From Companilactobacillus kedongensis (GTDB lineage: Bacteria; Bacillota; Bacilli; Lactobacillales; Lactobacillaceae), in contig NZ_RHOR01000002.1 in assembly GCF_003946625.1 (NCBI RefSeq), forward strand, positions 62,001 to 126,000: a DNA stretch of 64,000 nucleotides, in the 5' to 3' direction. The notes beneath the pieces were generated by a model that saw nothing but the letters and a program-made list of their open reading frames with translations, made no database searches and was not told the origin of the DNA. The position numbers were made by a program, and so were the translations under genes. Positions within the stretch are counted from its first letter, which is position 1. Each line of letters starts with the position of its first letter. Shown one piece after another: positions 31,263-40,671 of the stretch.

Positions 31263-32627
31263 ATGAAAATGAAGTTAAAAGAAGTTTATTCTGCTTTAAA
31301 ATTAGACGTTGACGATATTGCTGATATTGACGTTACTGGGGTCTGCTTTGACAGCCGTAAAGCTAAGACTGGCGACTTGTTCTTTCCATTAAAAGGGGAA
31401 CGTGACGGTCACGATTTTATCGACAGTGCAGTTAAGAATGGTGTGCATGCCACAATATGGCAAAGTGATCATGAGATTCCCAACCATGATATTCCTTATG
31501 TCGTGGTTAAGGATGTCTCGAAAGCTTTCGATACTTTGGCTAAATACTATCTTGCAAAAGTTAACCCTAAGGTTATAGCAGTAACTGGTAGCAATGGTAA
31601 GACAACTACAAAAGATATGATTGCTAGTGTCTTAGAAACAAACAATAATGTTGCCAGGACCCAAAAGAGTTTTAACAATGAAATCGGTGTTCCATATACG
31701 ATCTTAAATATGCCTATCAATACTGAAGTTTTAGTAGTAGAAATGGGGATGGACCGTACTGGCCAAATCGAACACCTCAGCAGTTTAGCTAATCCCGATA
31801 TTTCAGTTATCACAATGATCGGTGAAGCTCATATCGAGTTTTTCGGTACTAGAGATAAAATTGCTGATGCTAAGATGGAAATTGTTTCACACTTGCAAGA
31901 AGATGGCAGATTCATATATAACGGGGATGAGCCTTTACTTAGAGAACGGGCAAAAAATGTTAAGCAACGCAAGTATACTTTCGGAAGCAAGGATGATGAG
32001 ACCCTTTATGCAACTGAAATAAATGCTGGTAAGAATTCTACAAGCTTCAAGACCAATCTTTGGCCAGAGATTGAATTTACAATTCCAATGATGGGCGATT
32101 ATAACGTGAATAACGCACTTGCAGCATTATTGGTTGGACTAGAATCACATATTAAACCAGAAGCAATGCAGAAGGCTCTAAAGAACCTTTATGTAACAGA
32201 AAATAGAACTGAGTGGTTGAAAGCAAGTAACGGCGCTGACATTTTAAGTGACGTTTATAATTCTAATCCAACCGCTGTGATCGAAGTTTTGAGCAACCTC
32301 AAGAATATTCCAACAGAAGGAAGAAGAATCCTTGTACTGGGTGATATTTTAGAGTTAGGCGATGCTTCTAGGGAACTACACGAATCATTGGCAGACTATA
32401 TAAATTCAGACGATTTTGCCAAAGTATATTTGGTCGGCGACTATATGAAATTCTTGGCCGACAAGCTGGCTGTAAAATACAGTTCAGACGATTTGAATTG
32501 GTATCAAAAAGATCAGTTAGACAAACTAACTGACGATATAAAGAAAGAATTAAACTCAAGTGACACATTATTATTAAAAGCAAGTCATGGAATCCATTTA
32601 GAAAACGTTTTACATGCGTTAATTTAA
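31263..32627 (+). CDS. murF: UDP-MurNAc-tripeptide--D-Ala-D-Ala ligase
   Basis: 454 residues of the Mur ligase family. The ATP loop is VTGSNGKTTTKD (about residue 108), and the C-terminal domain contains VLGDILELGD. It adds D-Ala-D-Ala to the muropeptide precursor in the cytoplasm. GGGGAA precedes the ATG; an ATG two codons later is possible. Followed by cshA, as in most lactobacilli; alr, which supplies D-Ala, is close by. Confidence 0.95.
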   Translation: MKMKLKEVYSALKLDVDDIADIDVTGVCFDSRKAKTGDLFFPLKGERDGHDFIDSAVKNGVHATIWQSDHEIPNHDIPYVVVKDVSKAFDTLAKYYLAKVNPKVIAVTGSNGKTTTKDMIASVLETNNNVARTQKSFNNEIGVPYTILNMPINTEVLVVEMGMDRTGQIEHLSSLANPDISVITMIGEAHIEFFGTRDKIADAKMEIVSHLQEDGRFIYNGDEPLLRERAKNVKQRKYTFGSKDDETLYATEINAGKNSTSFKTNLWPEIEFTIPMMGDYNVNNALAALLVGLESHIKPEAMQKALKNLYVTENRTEWLKASNGADILSDVYNSNPTAVIEVLSNLKNIPTEGRRILVLGDILELGDASRELHESLADYINSDDFAKVYLVGDYMKFLADKLAVKYSSDDLNWYQKDQLDKLTDDIKKELNSSDTLLLKASHGIHLENVLHALI

Positions 32628-32707
32628 GTTTGCCATTTGAGAATGATAGAGAAACGTGATAAAGTAAACGTCTGTGATTTTATCGTGTTTTAACTTGGAG
32701 GATTTTT

Positions 32708-34258
32708 GTGAAATTTAACGAATTAAATTTAGATTCAAAACTATTAAGTGCTGTTGATGAAGCCGGGTTCGAAGAAACAACCCCCATCCAAGCACAAACT
32801 ATTCCACTAGTATTAGCTGGTGATGACGTAATTGGACAAGCCCAAACAGGTACAGGTAAGACAGCTGCCTTTGGACTTCCTATCTTGGATGCAGTAGATA
32901 CAGCTTCAAGCGACATTCATGCCTTGATTATTTCACCTACAAGAGAGTTAGCTATTCAAACTCAAGAAGAGTTATACAAATTAGGTAGTAAGAAAAAAGT
33001 TAGAGTTCAATCAGTATATGGTGGCTCTGACATTAGAAGACAGATTCGTTCTTTAAAGAATCACCCTAACGTTCTTGTTGGTACACCAGGTCGTTTACTC
33101 GACCACATTAACCGTCACACGGTTAAGTTAGCAAATGTAAAAACAGTTGTTTTAGATGAAGCTGATGAAATGTTGGACATGGGATTTGTTGAGGATATCG
33201 AAAGTATCCTTTCAAATGTTCCTCATGAACATCAAACATTGTTATTCTCAGCTACAATGCCTAAGCCAATCATGAAGATTGCTGACAAATTTATGACAGA
33301 GCCAAAAGTTGTTAAGATCAAGTCAAAAGAATTAACAGCTGACAATATCGATCAATACTTTGTTAAGGCCCGTGACTTTGAGAAATTTGACCTTATGACA
33401 CGTATCTTTGATGTACAAGCTCCAGAACTTGCATTGATCTTCGGACGTACAAAACGTCGTGTTGACGAATTGACAAGAGGTTTGCAAGCTCGTGGATACA
33501 ACGCCGAAGGTATTCATGGTGACTTGTCACAAGATAAAAGAACTAGCGTTTTACGTAAGTTCAAATCTGGAAAATTAGACTACTTAGTAGCTACTGATGT
33601 TGCTGCCCGTGGACTTGATATTTCTGGTGTATCACATGTTTATAACTATGATATTCCTCAAGATCCTGACAGTTACGTTCACCGTATTGGACGTACAGGT
33701 CGTGCCGGACACTCAGGTGTTTCTGTAACATTTGTTACACCAAACGAAATGAGCTACTTACGTACGATCGAAAACCTTACTAAAAAACGTATGACACCAC
33801 TTGCTCCACCTTCAGATACTGAAGTTCTAAAGGGTCAAATGGAATCTGTTAAAGATGAAATTAAAGATACTTTAGCTCACAACAAGATGGATCGTTTCGA
33901 CGACATCGTTACTGAATTATTAGGTGAGTATTCAGCTGAAGATCTTGTCAAAGTATTGCTAAATGACATGATCAAGGATGCCGAGAGTGTTCCAGTTAAG
34001 ATTGCTCCTGAAAGACCACTTCCATCAAGAAAAGTTAGTCGTAACAAGTCTGGTCATGGAAGACGTCATCGTGGTAATGGCGGCGGTAATTACCGTGGCG
34101 GCCGTGACGACCATCGTTCAAGAAGACATGATGATCATCGTGGTGGACACTCAAACCATTCAAACAGTGACAAACGTCGCAGTGGAAATGGCAACGGTGG
34201 TAACAAGAAGAAACAAGGTCAATCAAAGAAGTCATTTAAGATTAGAACAACAATCTAA
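32708..34258 (+). CDS. cshA: DEAD-box RNA helicase CshA
   Basis: 516 residues. Motifs in order: Q motif region, [34 protein letters not shown], then the helicase C domain with [11 protein letters not shown] low-complexity C-terminal tail (about 440-516) is rich in Arg, Gly and His and would bind RNA. It works in mRNA turnover, ribosome assembly and cold adaptation. The start is GTG, six bases after TTGGAGG. Confidence 0.95.
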   Translation: MKFNELNLDSKLLSAVDEAGFEETTPIQAQTIPLVLAGDDVIGQAQTGTGKTAAFGLPILDAVDTASSDIHALIISPTRELAIQTQEELYKLGSKKKVRVQSVYGGSDIRRQIRSLKNHPNVLVGTPGRLLDHINRHTVKLANVKTVVLDEADEMLDMGFVEDIESILSNVPHEHQTLLFSATMPKPIMKIADKFMTEPKVVKIKSKELTADNIDQYFVKARDFEKFDLMTRIFDVQAPELALIFGRTKRRVDELTRGLQARGYNAEGIHGDLSQDKRTSVLRKFKSGKLDYLVATDVAARGLDISGVSHVYNYDIPQDPDSYVHRIGRTGRAGHSGVSVTFVTPNEMSYLRTIENLTKKRMTPLAPPSDTEVLKGQMESVKDEIKDTLAHNKMDRFDDIVTELLGEYSAEDLVKVLLNDMIKDAESVPVKIAPERPLPSRKVSRNKSGHGRRHRGNGGGNYRGGRDDHRSRRHDDHRGGHSNHSNSDKRRSGNGNGGNKKKQGQSKKSFKIRTTI

Positions 34259-34310
34259 GCTTGATAATGTAGAAATACAATAAAATGATTTATAATAAGT
34301 ATTATGAGGG

Positions 34311-34343
34311 GACAAGGTAATTAATTTTACTTTGTCTTTTTTT
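34311..34343 (+). terminator. Rho-independent terminator between cshA and acpS
   Basis: GACAAGGTAA pairs with TTACTTTGTC (one G-U) and is followed by seven T residues. A TATAAT at 34291-34296 just upstream means it could also act as a leader attenuator of acpS-alr. Confidence 0.75.
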
Positions 34344-34368
34344 GAGAAAAAATGATGGAGAATGATAG

Positions 34369-34728
34369 ATGATAAAAGGATTGGGAGTAGACATTGCCGA
34401 AATTGAGCGAGTAAGAAATATCTACAAACGTTTACCAAAGTTTGCAGATAAGGTTCTTACGTCTGAAGAATTTGAAATATTTAATACCAAAAAAACTGAG
34501 AAGGCCAAGATGACCTATTTAACAGGGCGTTTTTCTGCTAAAGAGGCTTTTACTAAAGCTATGGGCACAGGTCTAGGTAAGATTGGTTTTCACGATTTAA
34601 GTATCCTTAATCACGAATCAGGTCAGCCTTACATCAAAACAGATATTTTTTATGGTAAAATATTCATTTCCATTTCAGATACGGATGAATTAGTGATTAC
34701 GGAAGTAATTCTAGAGGAGGATAATTAA
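34369..34728 (+). CDS. acpS: Holo-[acyl-carrier-protein] synthase
   Basis: 119 residues. GLGVDIAEIERV carries the metal-binding Asp and RFSAKEAFTKAMGTG the catalytic Glu/Lys. It transfers 4'-phosphopantetheine from CoA to ACP. The stop overlaps the alr start by one base, a conserved pair. Confidence 0.95.
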   Translation: MIKGLGVDIAEIERVRNIYKRLPKFADKVLTSEEFEIFNTKKTEKAKMTYLTGRFSAKEAFTKAMGTGLGKIGFHDLSILNHESGQPYIKTDIFYGKIFISISDTDELVITEVILEEDN

Positions 34729-35837
34729 TGTTACCATCAACACATAGACCTGCCTACGTTGAAGTGAGCCTAGATAATTTAAAACATAATTTACAAAGTG
34801 AGATTGCAAGTGTTCCTAAAGGAACGGCAGTATTTGCCGTTGTAAAGGCGAATGCTTATGGTCATGGACTCGTCAGAGTAGCGCAAGCAGAAGTTGAATA
34901 TGGAGCCTCTGGACTCTGTGTGACAACATTAGATGAAGCTCTAGAGATACGTAATGCTGGAATCAAAGTTCCCATTTTAGTTTTGAGTATTACTCCAGTG
35001 CAGCATGCAATTTTAGCAGCCAATAACGATATTTCTTTGACGATCGGGTCACTAGATTGGTTAGAACAAGCTGTTAAAGAAAATGTTTCTGATTTGAAGA
35101 TTCATATTGGTGTCGACAGTGGTATGGGTCGAATCGGCTTCCGCAATAAAGCTGATTTGATCGAAGCCTGCAACTATATCAAAGATAATCCTGATAAATT
35201 TATACCGGAAGGATTGTTTACACACTTTGCTACAGCTGATAACCCCGATAAAACCTATTTCTTGAAGCAAGTTGCACGTTTTAAGGAATTGAAGTCAGAC
35301 CTACCACTAGATTTCAAGTACGTTCATTGTGCTAATACTGCCACTGCTTTATGGCATCAAGACTTGGCCATTAATATGGTCCGCTTCGGAATTGGTCTAT
35401 ATGGACTTAATCCGTCAGGAACAGATATTCCTGAAGTTCCGTTTGAATTAAGACCTGCGTTGAGTCTTCATTCAGAATTAGTCTTTGTTAAAGAAATCGC
35501 AAAGGGTGAAAAAGTTGGTTATGGGGCTACTTATACTAGCGACAAGTCAGAATGGATCGGTACTGTTCCGATTGGATACGCTGATGGCTGGTTGAGAAGG
35601 ATGCAAGGTTATGATGTTTTGATCAATGGTCAGAGATGTCAAATCGTGGGACGCATCTGCATGGATCAATTTATGGTCCGCCTACCTAAAGAATTACCAG
35701 TTGGAACTAAGGTTACTTTGATCGGTAAAGACGGTAATGAAAAGATAACCGCTACTGATGCCGCTAAATACGCTGATACTATCAACTATGAGATTCTCTG
35801 TTGTTTGACAGATCGGCTACCCCGGATCTATAAATAA
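34728..35837 (+). CDS. alr: Alanine racemase
   Basis: 369 residues. The PLP lysine is in FAVVKANAYGHG, DSGMGRIGFR follows, and the C-terminal-domain catalytic tyrosine is in KVGYGATYTS. It makes D-alanine for peptidoglycan and teichoic acids. It is coupled to acpS. It is the last housekeeping gene before the selenium/proline island. Confidence 0.96.
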   Translation: MLPSTHRPAYVEVSLDNLKHNLQSEIASVPKGTAVFAVVKANAYGHGLVRVAQAEVEYGASGLCVTTLDEALEIRNAGIKVPILVLSITPVQHAILAANNDISLTIGSLDWLEQAVKENVSDLKIHIGVDSGMGRIGFRNKADLIEACNYIKDNPDKFIPEGLFTHFATADNPDKTYFLKQVARFKELKSDLPLDFKYVHCANTATALWHQDLAINMVRFGIGLYGLNPSGTDIPEVPFELRPALSLHSELVFVKEIAKGEKVGYGATYTSDKSEWIGTVPIGYADGWLRRMQGYDVLINGQRCQIVGRICMDQFMVRLPKELPVGTKVTLIGKDGNEKITATDAAKYADTINYEILCCLTDRLPRIYK

Positions 35838-35847
35838 TCCGGAATAC

Positions 35848-35882
35848 AAAAAAAGGATGATGCCTAGGCATCATCCTTTTTT
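35848..35882 (+). terminator. Rho-independent terminator after alr
   Basis: A fully palindromic stem AAAAGGATGATGCC/GGCATCATCCTTTT with almost no loop, then T residues. It can work on both strands and would also stop transcripts coming from tRNA-Sec. Confidence 0.88.
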
Positions 35883-35946
35883 GCTGCAGAAATATTCCTA
35901 CAGTACATTTTTAGTTTGAATTGTGAACAATCCAATTTATATTCTC

Positions 35947-36043
35947 TGGCGGGAATGTGTGGGAATCGAACCCACCCAAGAAGCTACTAACCCCTCATAC
36001 TAGTTTTGAAGACTAGAAGGAACACCAGAACCTATCCACTCCC
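35947..36043 (-). tRNA. selC: tRNA-Sec (anticodon UCA)
   Basis: 97 nt with CCA encoded. The parts follow the bacterial Sec layout: 8-nt acceptor (GGGAGTGG), 2-nt link, 6-nt D-stem arms (AGGTTC, loop TGGT, GTTCCT), anticodon stem CTAGT/ACTAG with loop CTTCAAA (UCA), a 24-nt variable arm, T-arm GTGGG-TTCGATT-CCCAC and discriminator G before CCA. Irregularities: two U-U mismatches in the D stem and a G-A at the eighth acceptor pair. It lies divergently upstream of prdC. Together with selA, selB and selD this makes the assignment firm. Confidence 0.93.
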
Positions 36044-36251
36044 AAAAACAATGATAGCATAAAAATTTCAATATTCAATGTGGCATTTTAAAAAATCCTA
36101 TGCAGGGTTAATATATATTCCATTTGTATATAAAATCTCTACATTGTGATTGATTGTGTTAACAGATGTAATCGGACAGTATACTACAAAGAAAGGTATA
36201 TTGGTAGTGTGTCAAGTGATTTTTTAATTTAAATAAATATGTAAATTGCTA

Positions 36252-36280
36252 TTAAAATTATGAATATTTTGTGATACTAT
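36252..36280 (+). promoter_or_regulatory. Candidate promoter of the prd operon
   Basis: TTAAAA and an extended -10 (TG-A-TACTAT) are spaced by 17 bp. The start would be near 36287, leaving a leader of about 50 bases before prdC. Apart from this, the tRNA and the cre-like box, nothing else was recognised between 35883 and 36323. Confidence 0.5.
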
Positions 36281-36291
36281 GAACTTGCGAA

Positions 36292-36305
36292 TGAAAACGT
36301 CAACA
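36292..36305 (+). promoter_or_regulatory. cre-like box at the start of the prd operon
   Basis: TGAAAACGTCAACA matches the cre consensus with one deviation and lies just after the predicted transcription start, a repressing position. CcpA control of proline reductase is known in Clostridioides difficile. Confidence 0.5.
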
Positions 36306-36337
36306 ATATTTCGCTATCATATTTGGAGGGAGGTGAA

Positions 36338-37645
36338 ATGATGGAAAAAGTCACATATTTACTAAAACAACATGTTGGTGCACCCGACAAGCCAATTGTC
36401 GAAGTTGGTCAACATGTTCTAAGAGGGGAACTTATTGCAGAACCTAATGGATTAGGTGCTAATATCCATAGTAGTTTAACAGGAACAGTCACAGCCGTTG
36501 AGGATGACAGAATTATTCTAGATCCCGATGAGGAACAAGACATGGAGGACTATGTCAAACTTCCTGAAACTGATGATTATCTAAAAGCAATTGAAAATGC
36601 CGGTGTCGTAGGTGCTGGTGGTGCTGGATTCCCAACAGCAGTAAAACTTTCAAATAAGATTCCCGGCGGTTATTTAATCGTTAATGCCGCTGAATGTGAA
36701 CCACTATTTTGTCATAATACTGAGGTTGAAGAACGTTATCCAGAACAAATTGTTCGTGGAATTAAATATTTACTAAAGATCACAGGAGCTAAGGTTGGTT
36801 ATATTGCAATCAAGAAGATTCACCATGCTGCAGTACTTGCACTTGGTAAAGCTTGCAAGAATGAACCAAATATTCAAGTCAAATTCTTGACTAATATGTA
36901 CCCAGCTGGTGATGAAAGAGTTATTGTCAGACAATTACTCGATATAGTTCTTAAACCAGGTGAGTTACCTATTAAGGCCAATGCAATCATTCAAAACGTT
37001 GAGACAGTTAAGAGAATTGTCGAAGCTATTGAATTGAGAAAACCTGTTATTGATAAAGATATTACCGTTGATGGAAGAGTTAAGGAACAATCGACTGTAT
37101 ACGAGAATATTCCGATCGGATTGTCAGCTAAACACTTTATTGATGCATCAGGTGGTTACGTTAATCCACATGGTGATATCACAGTTGGTGGTCCATTTAC
37201 TGGACACACTGGTAGTGAAGATACACCTGTTACAAAGACAACAAGTGGATTCTTAGTAGCAATGCCATACCCCGATACTCATGGTAAGAAGTTCGGTATT
37301 CTTGAATGTGAGTGCGGTGGTCAAGAACCTCGTCTTAGAGAAATAGTTGATAAAATGGGTGGAAAAGTAGTATCTTTCCGCCGTTGCAAGAGAATGGTTT
37401 TAGTAAATGGAAGATATCGTTGTAGTCTTCCAGGAATTTGTCCTGGACAGGCAGATGCAGTCCTTGGAATGAAGAAAGAAGGAGCTGAGTCAATTTTGAC
37501 TGGTACATGTCAGGATTGAACAAACACCGTAACCGGTGTAGCTCCTCGTGTAGGAGTTTCAGTTTATCATTCTACAGATCACGTTTTAAGAGCAGCAGGT
37601 CATAGACTATATCGTAAACTTCCATCTGATTTTCAATCTAAGTAA
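36338..37645 (+). CDS. prdC: Proline reductase electron-transfer selenoprotein PrdC (in-frame UGA = Sec)
   Basis: 435 residues when UGA at 37517-37519 is read as selenocysteine (residue 394). The product is RnfC/NuoF-like: VGAGGAGFPTAVKL for NAD/FMN binding and NAAECEPLF. Sec lies in the C-x-x-Sec motif TCQD-Sec, followed by 41 conserved-looking codons to TAA. A hairpin with GU in its loop follows the UGA. PrdC passes electrons, probably from NADH, to the reductase. Start at 36338 or 36341; both follow GGAGGGAGGTG. It begins an operon reaching at least prdF. Confidence 0.9.
37517..37560 (+). promoter_or_regulatory. UGA-Sec codon and SECIS-like stem-loops in prdC
   Basis: Downstream of UGA lie ACACCG/CGGTGT (37524-37539) and CTCCT/AGGAG with loop CGTGT (37542-37556). 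The second has GU in the loop, about 29 bases from the UGA, within the bacterial SECIS range. Which one SelB binds is undecided. Confidence 0.65.
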
Positions 37646-37668
37646 TTTTCAAGGGAGGTAGACAGGAT

Positions 37669-39615
37669 ATGTCTATAACTAAAGAAACAGCCATGGACCA
37701 TATTAATGATCCAGCTGTCCTATGCTGTAGAGCAGAGGGCGGAATTACTATCGAAGCACCAAATTTGGAAGATCCATCATTATTTGATGACTACGTTGAT
37801 TCCGGACTTCTAGAATTACCAGATGATGTTTTAAAGATTGGTCAAGTACTAGGCGCAACATTGAGCAAAACAACAGATGCACTTATTCCTTTAACAGCTG
37901 CAAATGTTGATAACATTCAATCAATGGATGACGATAGTGATGACGATGACGCATCAGCTGATGACGATAGTTCAGATGCAGACAATGCACCTGTAGCTAC
38001 TGAAGACGTGAATACTGCACCAAGTACAACAGTTGCACCAGCCTCTGTTGCAAGCACTTCTAATGGAACAATCAAGATCGATATTGCCGAAGGTAAAGGA
38101 ATTCATTTAGAAGTTCCTATGGCCTCAGCAGTATCAGCTGCACCAGCAGCTCAAAGTGAAGCTAAATTAGCAGCTGACGGTAATGCCGCTGCACCAGCTT
38201 CAGATGACTCAGCAGACGCTTCATCAGATGATGACGAAGTAGAAGCAAAAGTTATCAGAGAGCTAGAACGTGATCACGTTCAAATCGACAAAGTAGTATT
38301 TGGCGACAAGACTGAGATCGATGGTACAACTTTGACTATTAGAACACCTAAAGACTTGTGTAAAGAAGCTGTTGAAACTCAAGATATCGTTAAAGATATG
38401 ACTTTAGATATCATTACACCTGACGATTATGACAAATATAGTGAAACAATCATGGATGTTCAACCTATTGCTACAAAGACTGAAGGAGAAATCGGTACAG
38501 GTGTTACACGTGTAATCGATGGAGCTGTCTTCGTATTAACAGGTACAGATGAAAACGGAGTTCAAATTGGTGAATTCGGATCATCTGAAGGTGAAATGAG
38601 CAAGAATATTATGTGGGGTCGTCCTGGTTCTCCAGATAAAGGCGAAATCCTCATTAAAGCTCAAGTAACAATTGAAGCAGGACGTAACATGGAACGTGTA
38701 GGTCCTTTGGCTTCCCATAAAGCCGCTGATGTTATTACTCAAGAAATCAGAGAAGCCCTTAAGAAGGCTGATGCTGGTCTCATTACTAAGAAAGATGAAC
38801 TCAAACAAGTACGTCATCCAAAACAAAAACGTGTTGTTATTGTTAAGGAAATCATGGGACAAGGTGCTATGCACGATAACTTGATCATGCCCGTAGAACC
38901 TGTTGGTACATTAGGTGCTAAACCTAACGTTGACCTTGGTAACTTACCAATCATGCTATCACCTCTTGAAGTATTAGATGGTGGTATTCACGCTTTGACA
39001 TGTATTGGACCTGCTTCTAAGGAAATGTCTCGTCACTACTGGCGTGAACCAATGGTTCAAGCTGCTATGGACGACGAAGATATTGACTTAGTAGGTGTAT
39101 TGTTTGTTGGTTCACCACAAGCAAATACTGAGAAATTCTACGTTTCTAAGAGACTTGGAATGACAATTGAAGCAATGGACCTTGATGGTGCTATTGTTAC
39201 AACTGAAGGATTTGGTAACAATCATATTGACTTTGCATCACATCTAGAACAAATCGGTTCAAGAGGCGTTCCTGTTGTTGGTATGTCATACTGTGCCGTT
39301 CAAGGTGCTCTTGTTGTTGGTAACAAGTACATGGACGCAATGGTTGATAATAACAAATCTGCTCAAGGTATTGAAAATGAAATTCTTGAGAATAACACAT
39401 TATGTCAAGAAGATGCAATCAGAGCTCTAGCTATGTTGGAAACAAAGATGGCTGGCGGTAAGATTGAAAAAGCTGAACGTAAGTGGAATCCAAATGTTAA
39501 GGAAAATAACCTTAAGGTTATCGAAAAACATGATGGAATCAAGATCGACAGAGCTCCAAATGAGCAATCATTGCCAAAGAGCAAGAAGAGACTTGAAATC
39601 TACGAAAAAGAATAA
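37669..39615 (+). CDS. prdA: D-proline reductase proprotein PrdA
   Basis: 648 residues. The self-processing site is in IHALTCIGPASKE, with Cys445 becoming the pyruvoyl group; cleavage gives a 444-residue and a 204-residue subunit, the latter matching the 23-kDa subunit known in clostridia. Residues about 90-205 form a low-complexity linker of Asp, Ala and Ser. D-proline is bound through the pyruvoyl carbonyl and opened to 5-aminovalerate with PrdB. AGGGAGG precedes the ATG. Central gene of the prd operon. Confidence 0.95.
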   Translation: MSITKETAMDHINDPAVLCCRAEGGITIEAPNLEDPSLFDDYVDSGLLELPDDVLKIGQVLGATLSKTTDALIPLTAANVDNIQSMDDDSDDDDASADDDSSDADNAPVATEDVNTAPSTTVAPASVASTSNGTIKIDIAEGKGIHLEVPMASAVSAAPAAQSEAKLAADGNAAAPASDDSADASSDDDEVEAKVIRELERDHVQIDKVVFGDKTEIDGTTLTIRTPKDLCKEAVETQDIVKDMTLDIITPDDYDKYSETIMDVQPIATKTEGEIGTGVTRVIDGAVFVLTGTDENGVQIGEFGSSEGEMSKNIMWGRPGSPDKGEILIKAQVTIEAGRNMERVGPLASHKAADVITQEIREALKKADAGLITKKDELKQVRHPKQKRVVIVKEIMGQGAMHDNLIMPVEPVGTLGAKPNVDLGNLPIMLSPLEVLDGGIHALTCIGPASKEMSRHYWREPMVQAAMDDEDIDLVGVLFVGSPQANTEKFYVSKRLGMTIEAMDLDGAIVTTEGFGNNHIDFASHLEQIGSRGVPVVGMSYCAVQGALVVGNKYMDAMVDNNKSAQGIENEILENNTLCQEDAIRALAMLETKMAGGKIEKAERKWNPNVKENNLKVIEKHDGIKIDRAPNEQSLPKSKKRLEIYEKE

Positions 39616-39634
39616 TGAATGAAGGGTAACTGGT

Positions 39635-39937
39635 ATGGATAATTACGATTTATTAAATTACGCATCTACAGAACGACTTTTCGAAGGAATCATTTCTGAA
39701 GTTACAGATGCAGGTGTCATGATTGAATTAAAGGGAAGATTAGGTACTCTCAAAATACCTAAGAGAATGTTGATTTCTGAACATGAACCACAAATTGGTC
39801 ATGAAGTAGGATTCTTAATGTCCTATCCCGAAGTCCTATCCGAAACCCCGAATGCAGATTACGTTAAAGCTATTGATGATTATAAAAAACATCAAGTTGA
39901 GATAAAACAGCGTACTAAGGAAAGGAAGGAAGAATAA
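39635..39937 (+). CDS. Small prd-cluster protein (CBO2463/CBO2479-like)
   Basis: 100 residues, soluble, with a short beta-rich N-terminal part (RLFEGIISEVTDAGVMIELK) and a Lys/Glu-rich C-terminal helix. Proteins of this size sit between prdA and prdB in clostridial clusters, where I recall the label CBO2463/CBO2479 domain; that name is from memory. Its stop overlaps the prdB start by one base, so it is produced with PrdB. It could be an assembly or RNA/chaperone-like factor; function unknown. Confidence 0.75.
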   Translation: MDNYDLLNYASTERLFEGIISEVTDAGVMIELKGRLGTLKIPKRMLISEHEPQIGHEVGFLMSYPEVLSETPNADYVKAIDDYKKHQVEIKQRTKERKEE

Positions 39938-40662
39938 TGTCCTTAAAGAAGTATGATGGCTTACAGTCAGAAATTTATGTTCCTATCACACCTCAGCCTG
40001 TTTGGGCACCTGTTACAAAAGAGCTGAAAGATATGAAGATCGGAATTGCTACGGCTGCTGGTGTTCATCTAAAGAGTGATAAAAGATTTAATCTAGCCGG
40101 TGATACAAGTTACCGTGAGATCCCTTGGGATACAAAAACGGATGATTTGATGGTATCACATGGTGGTTATGATAATAGTGATGTTAATAAAGATATTAAC
40201 TGTATGTTCCCAATCGATAGATTGCGTGAACTTGCAGATGCAGGCTTTATCAAAGGCTTAGCACCCACAGAATATGGTTTCATGGGTGGTGGTGGTGACA
40301 TCGAAGCCTTTACAGATAAAACTGGTCCAGAAATTGCTCAAAAATTAAAGGCTGAAGATGTTGATGCCGTAATTATGACTGCCGGTTGAGGAACTTGTCA
40401 TAGATCTGCCGTGATCGTGCAGAGAGCAATCGAATCCGTTGGGATTCCTACAATTTTAATTGCCGCATTACCTCCAGTAGTACGTCAAAATGGTTCACCT
40501 AGAGCTACAGCTCCTCGTGTACCAATGGGTGCTAACGCTGGTGAGCCTCACAATGTTGAAATGCAAACAGGCATTGTTAAGGATACTTTGAAGCAATTCG
40601 AAATTCTTGATTCACCAGGAAAAATTGTGCCTTTACCATATGAATATATAGCTAAGGTCTAG
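39937..40662 (+). CDS. prdB: D-proline reductase selenoprotein PrdB (in-frame UGA = Sec)
   Basis: 241 residues when UGA at 40387-40389 is read as Sec (residue 151), in the motif TAG-Sec-GTCHRS, i.e. Sec-x-x-Cys, the known PrdB active site. The frame continues without break to TAG, with conserved-looking VGIPTILIAALPPV. The selenol attacks the alpha C-N bond of the PrdA-bound proline. Read without recoding it would look like two genes. Stem-loop TCTGC/GCAGA with a GU-containing loop follows the UGA. Confidence 0.95.
40387..40424 (+). promoter_or_regulatory. UGA-Sec codon and SECIS-like stem-loop in prdB
   Basis: TCTGC (40405-40409) pairs with GCAGA (40419-40423); the loop CGTGATCGT holds GU about 22-28 bases from the UGA, as expected for a bacterial SECIS. 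Confidence 0.7.
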
Positions 40663-40671
40663 TTTGACCAT

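Noticed and set aside
33978-34283. Frame with Met/Val-rich product at the end of cshA
   Set aside because: It arises from the repetitive Arg/Gly/His codons of the CshA tail read in another frame.
36262-36290. Rex or FNR-like operator in the prd promoter
   Set aside because: TTGTGA is present but without the inverted half-site at the right spacing.
37520-37645. prdC as a truncated gene followed by a non-coding spacer
   Set aside because: The frame after UGA remains open with sensible residues up to TAA, and full Sec machinery lies nearby.
40411-40662. A separate 83-codon gene after prdB
   Set aside because: It is in the same frame as prdB directly after the UGA and forms the conserved C-terminal part of PrdB.
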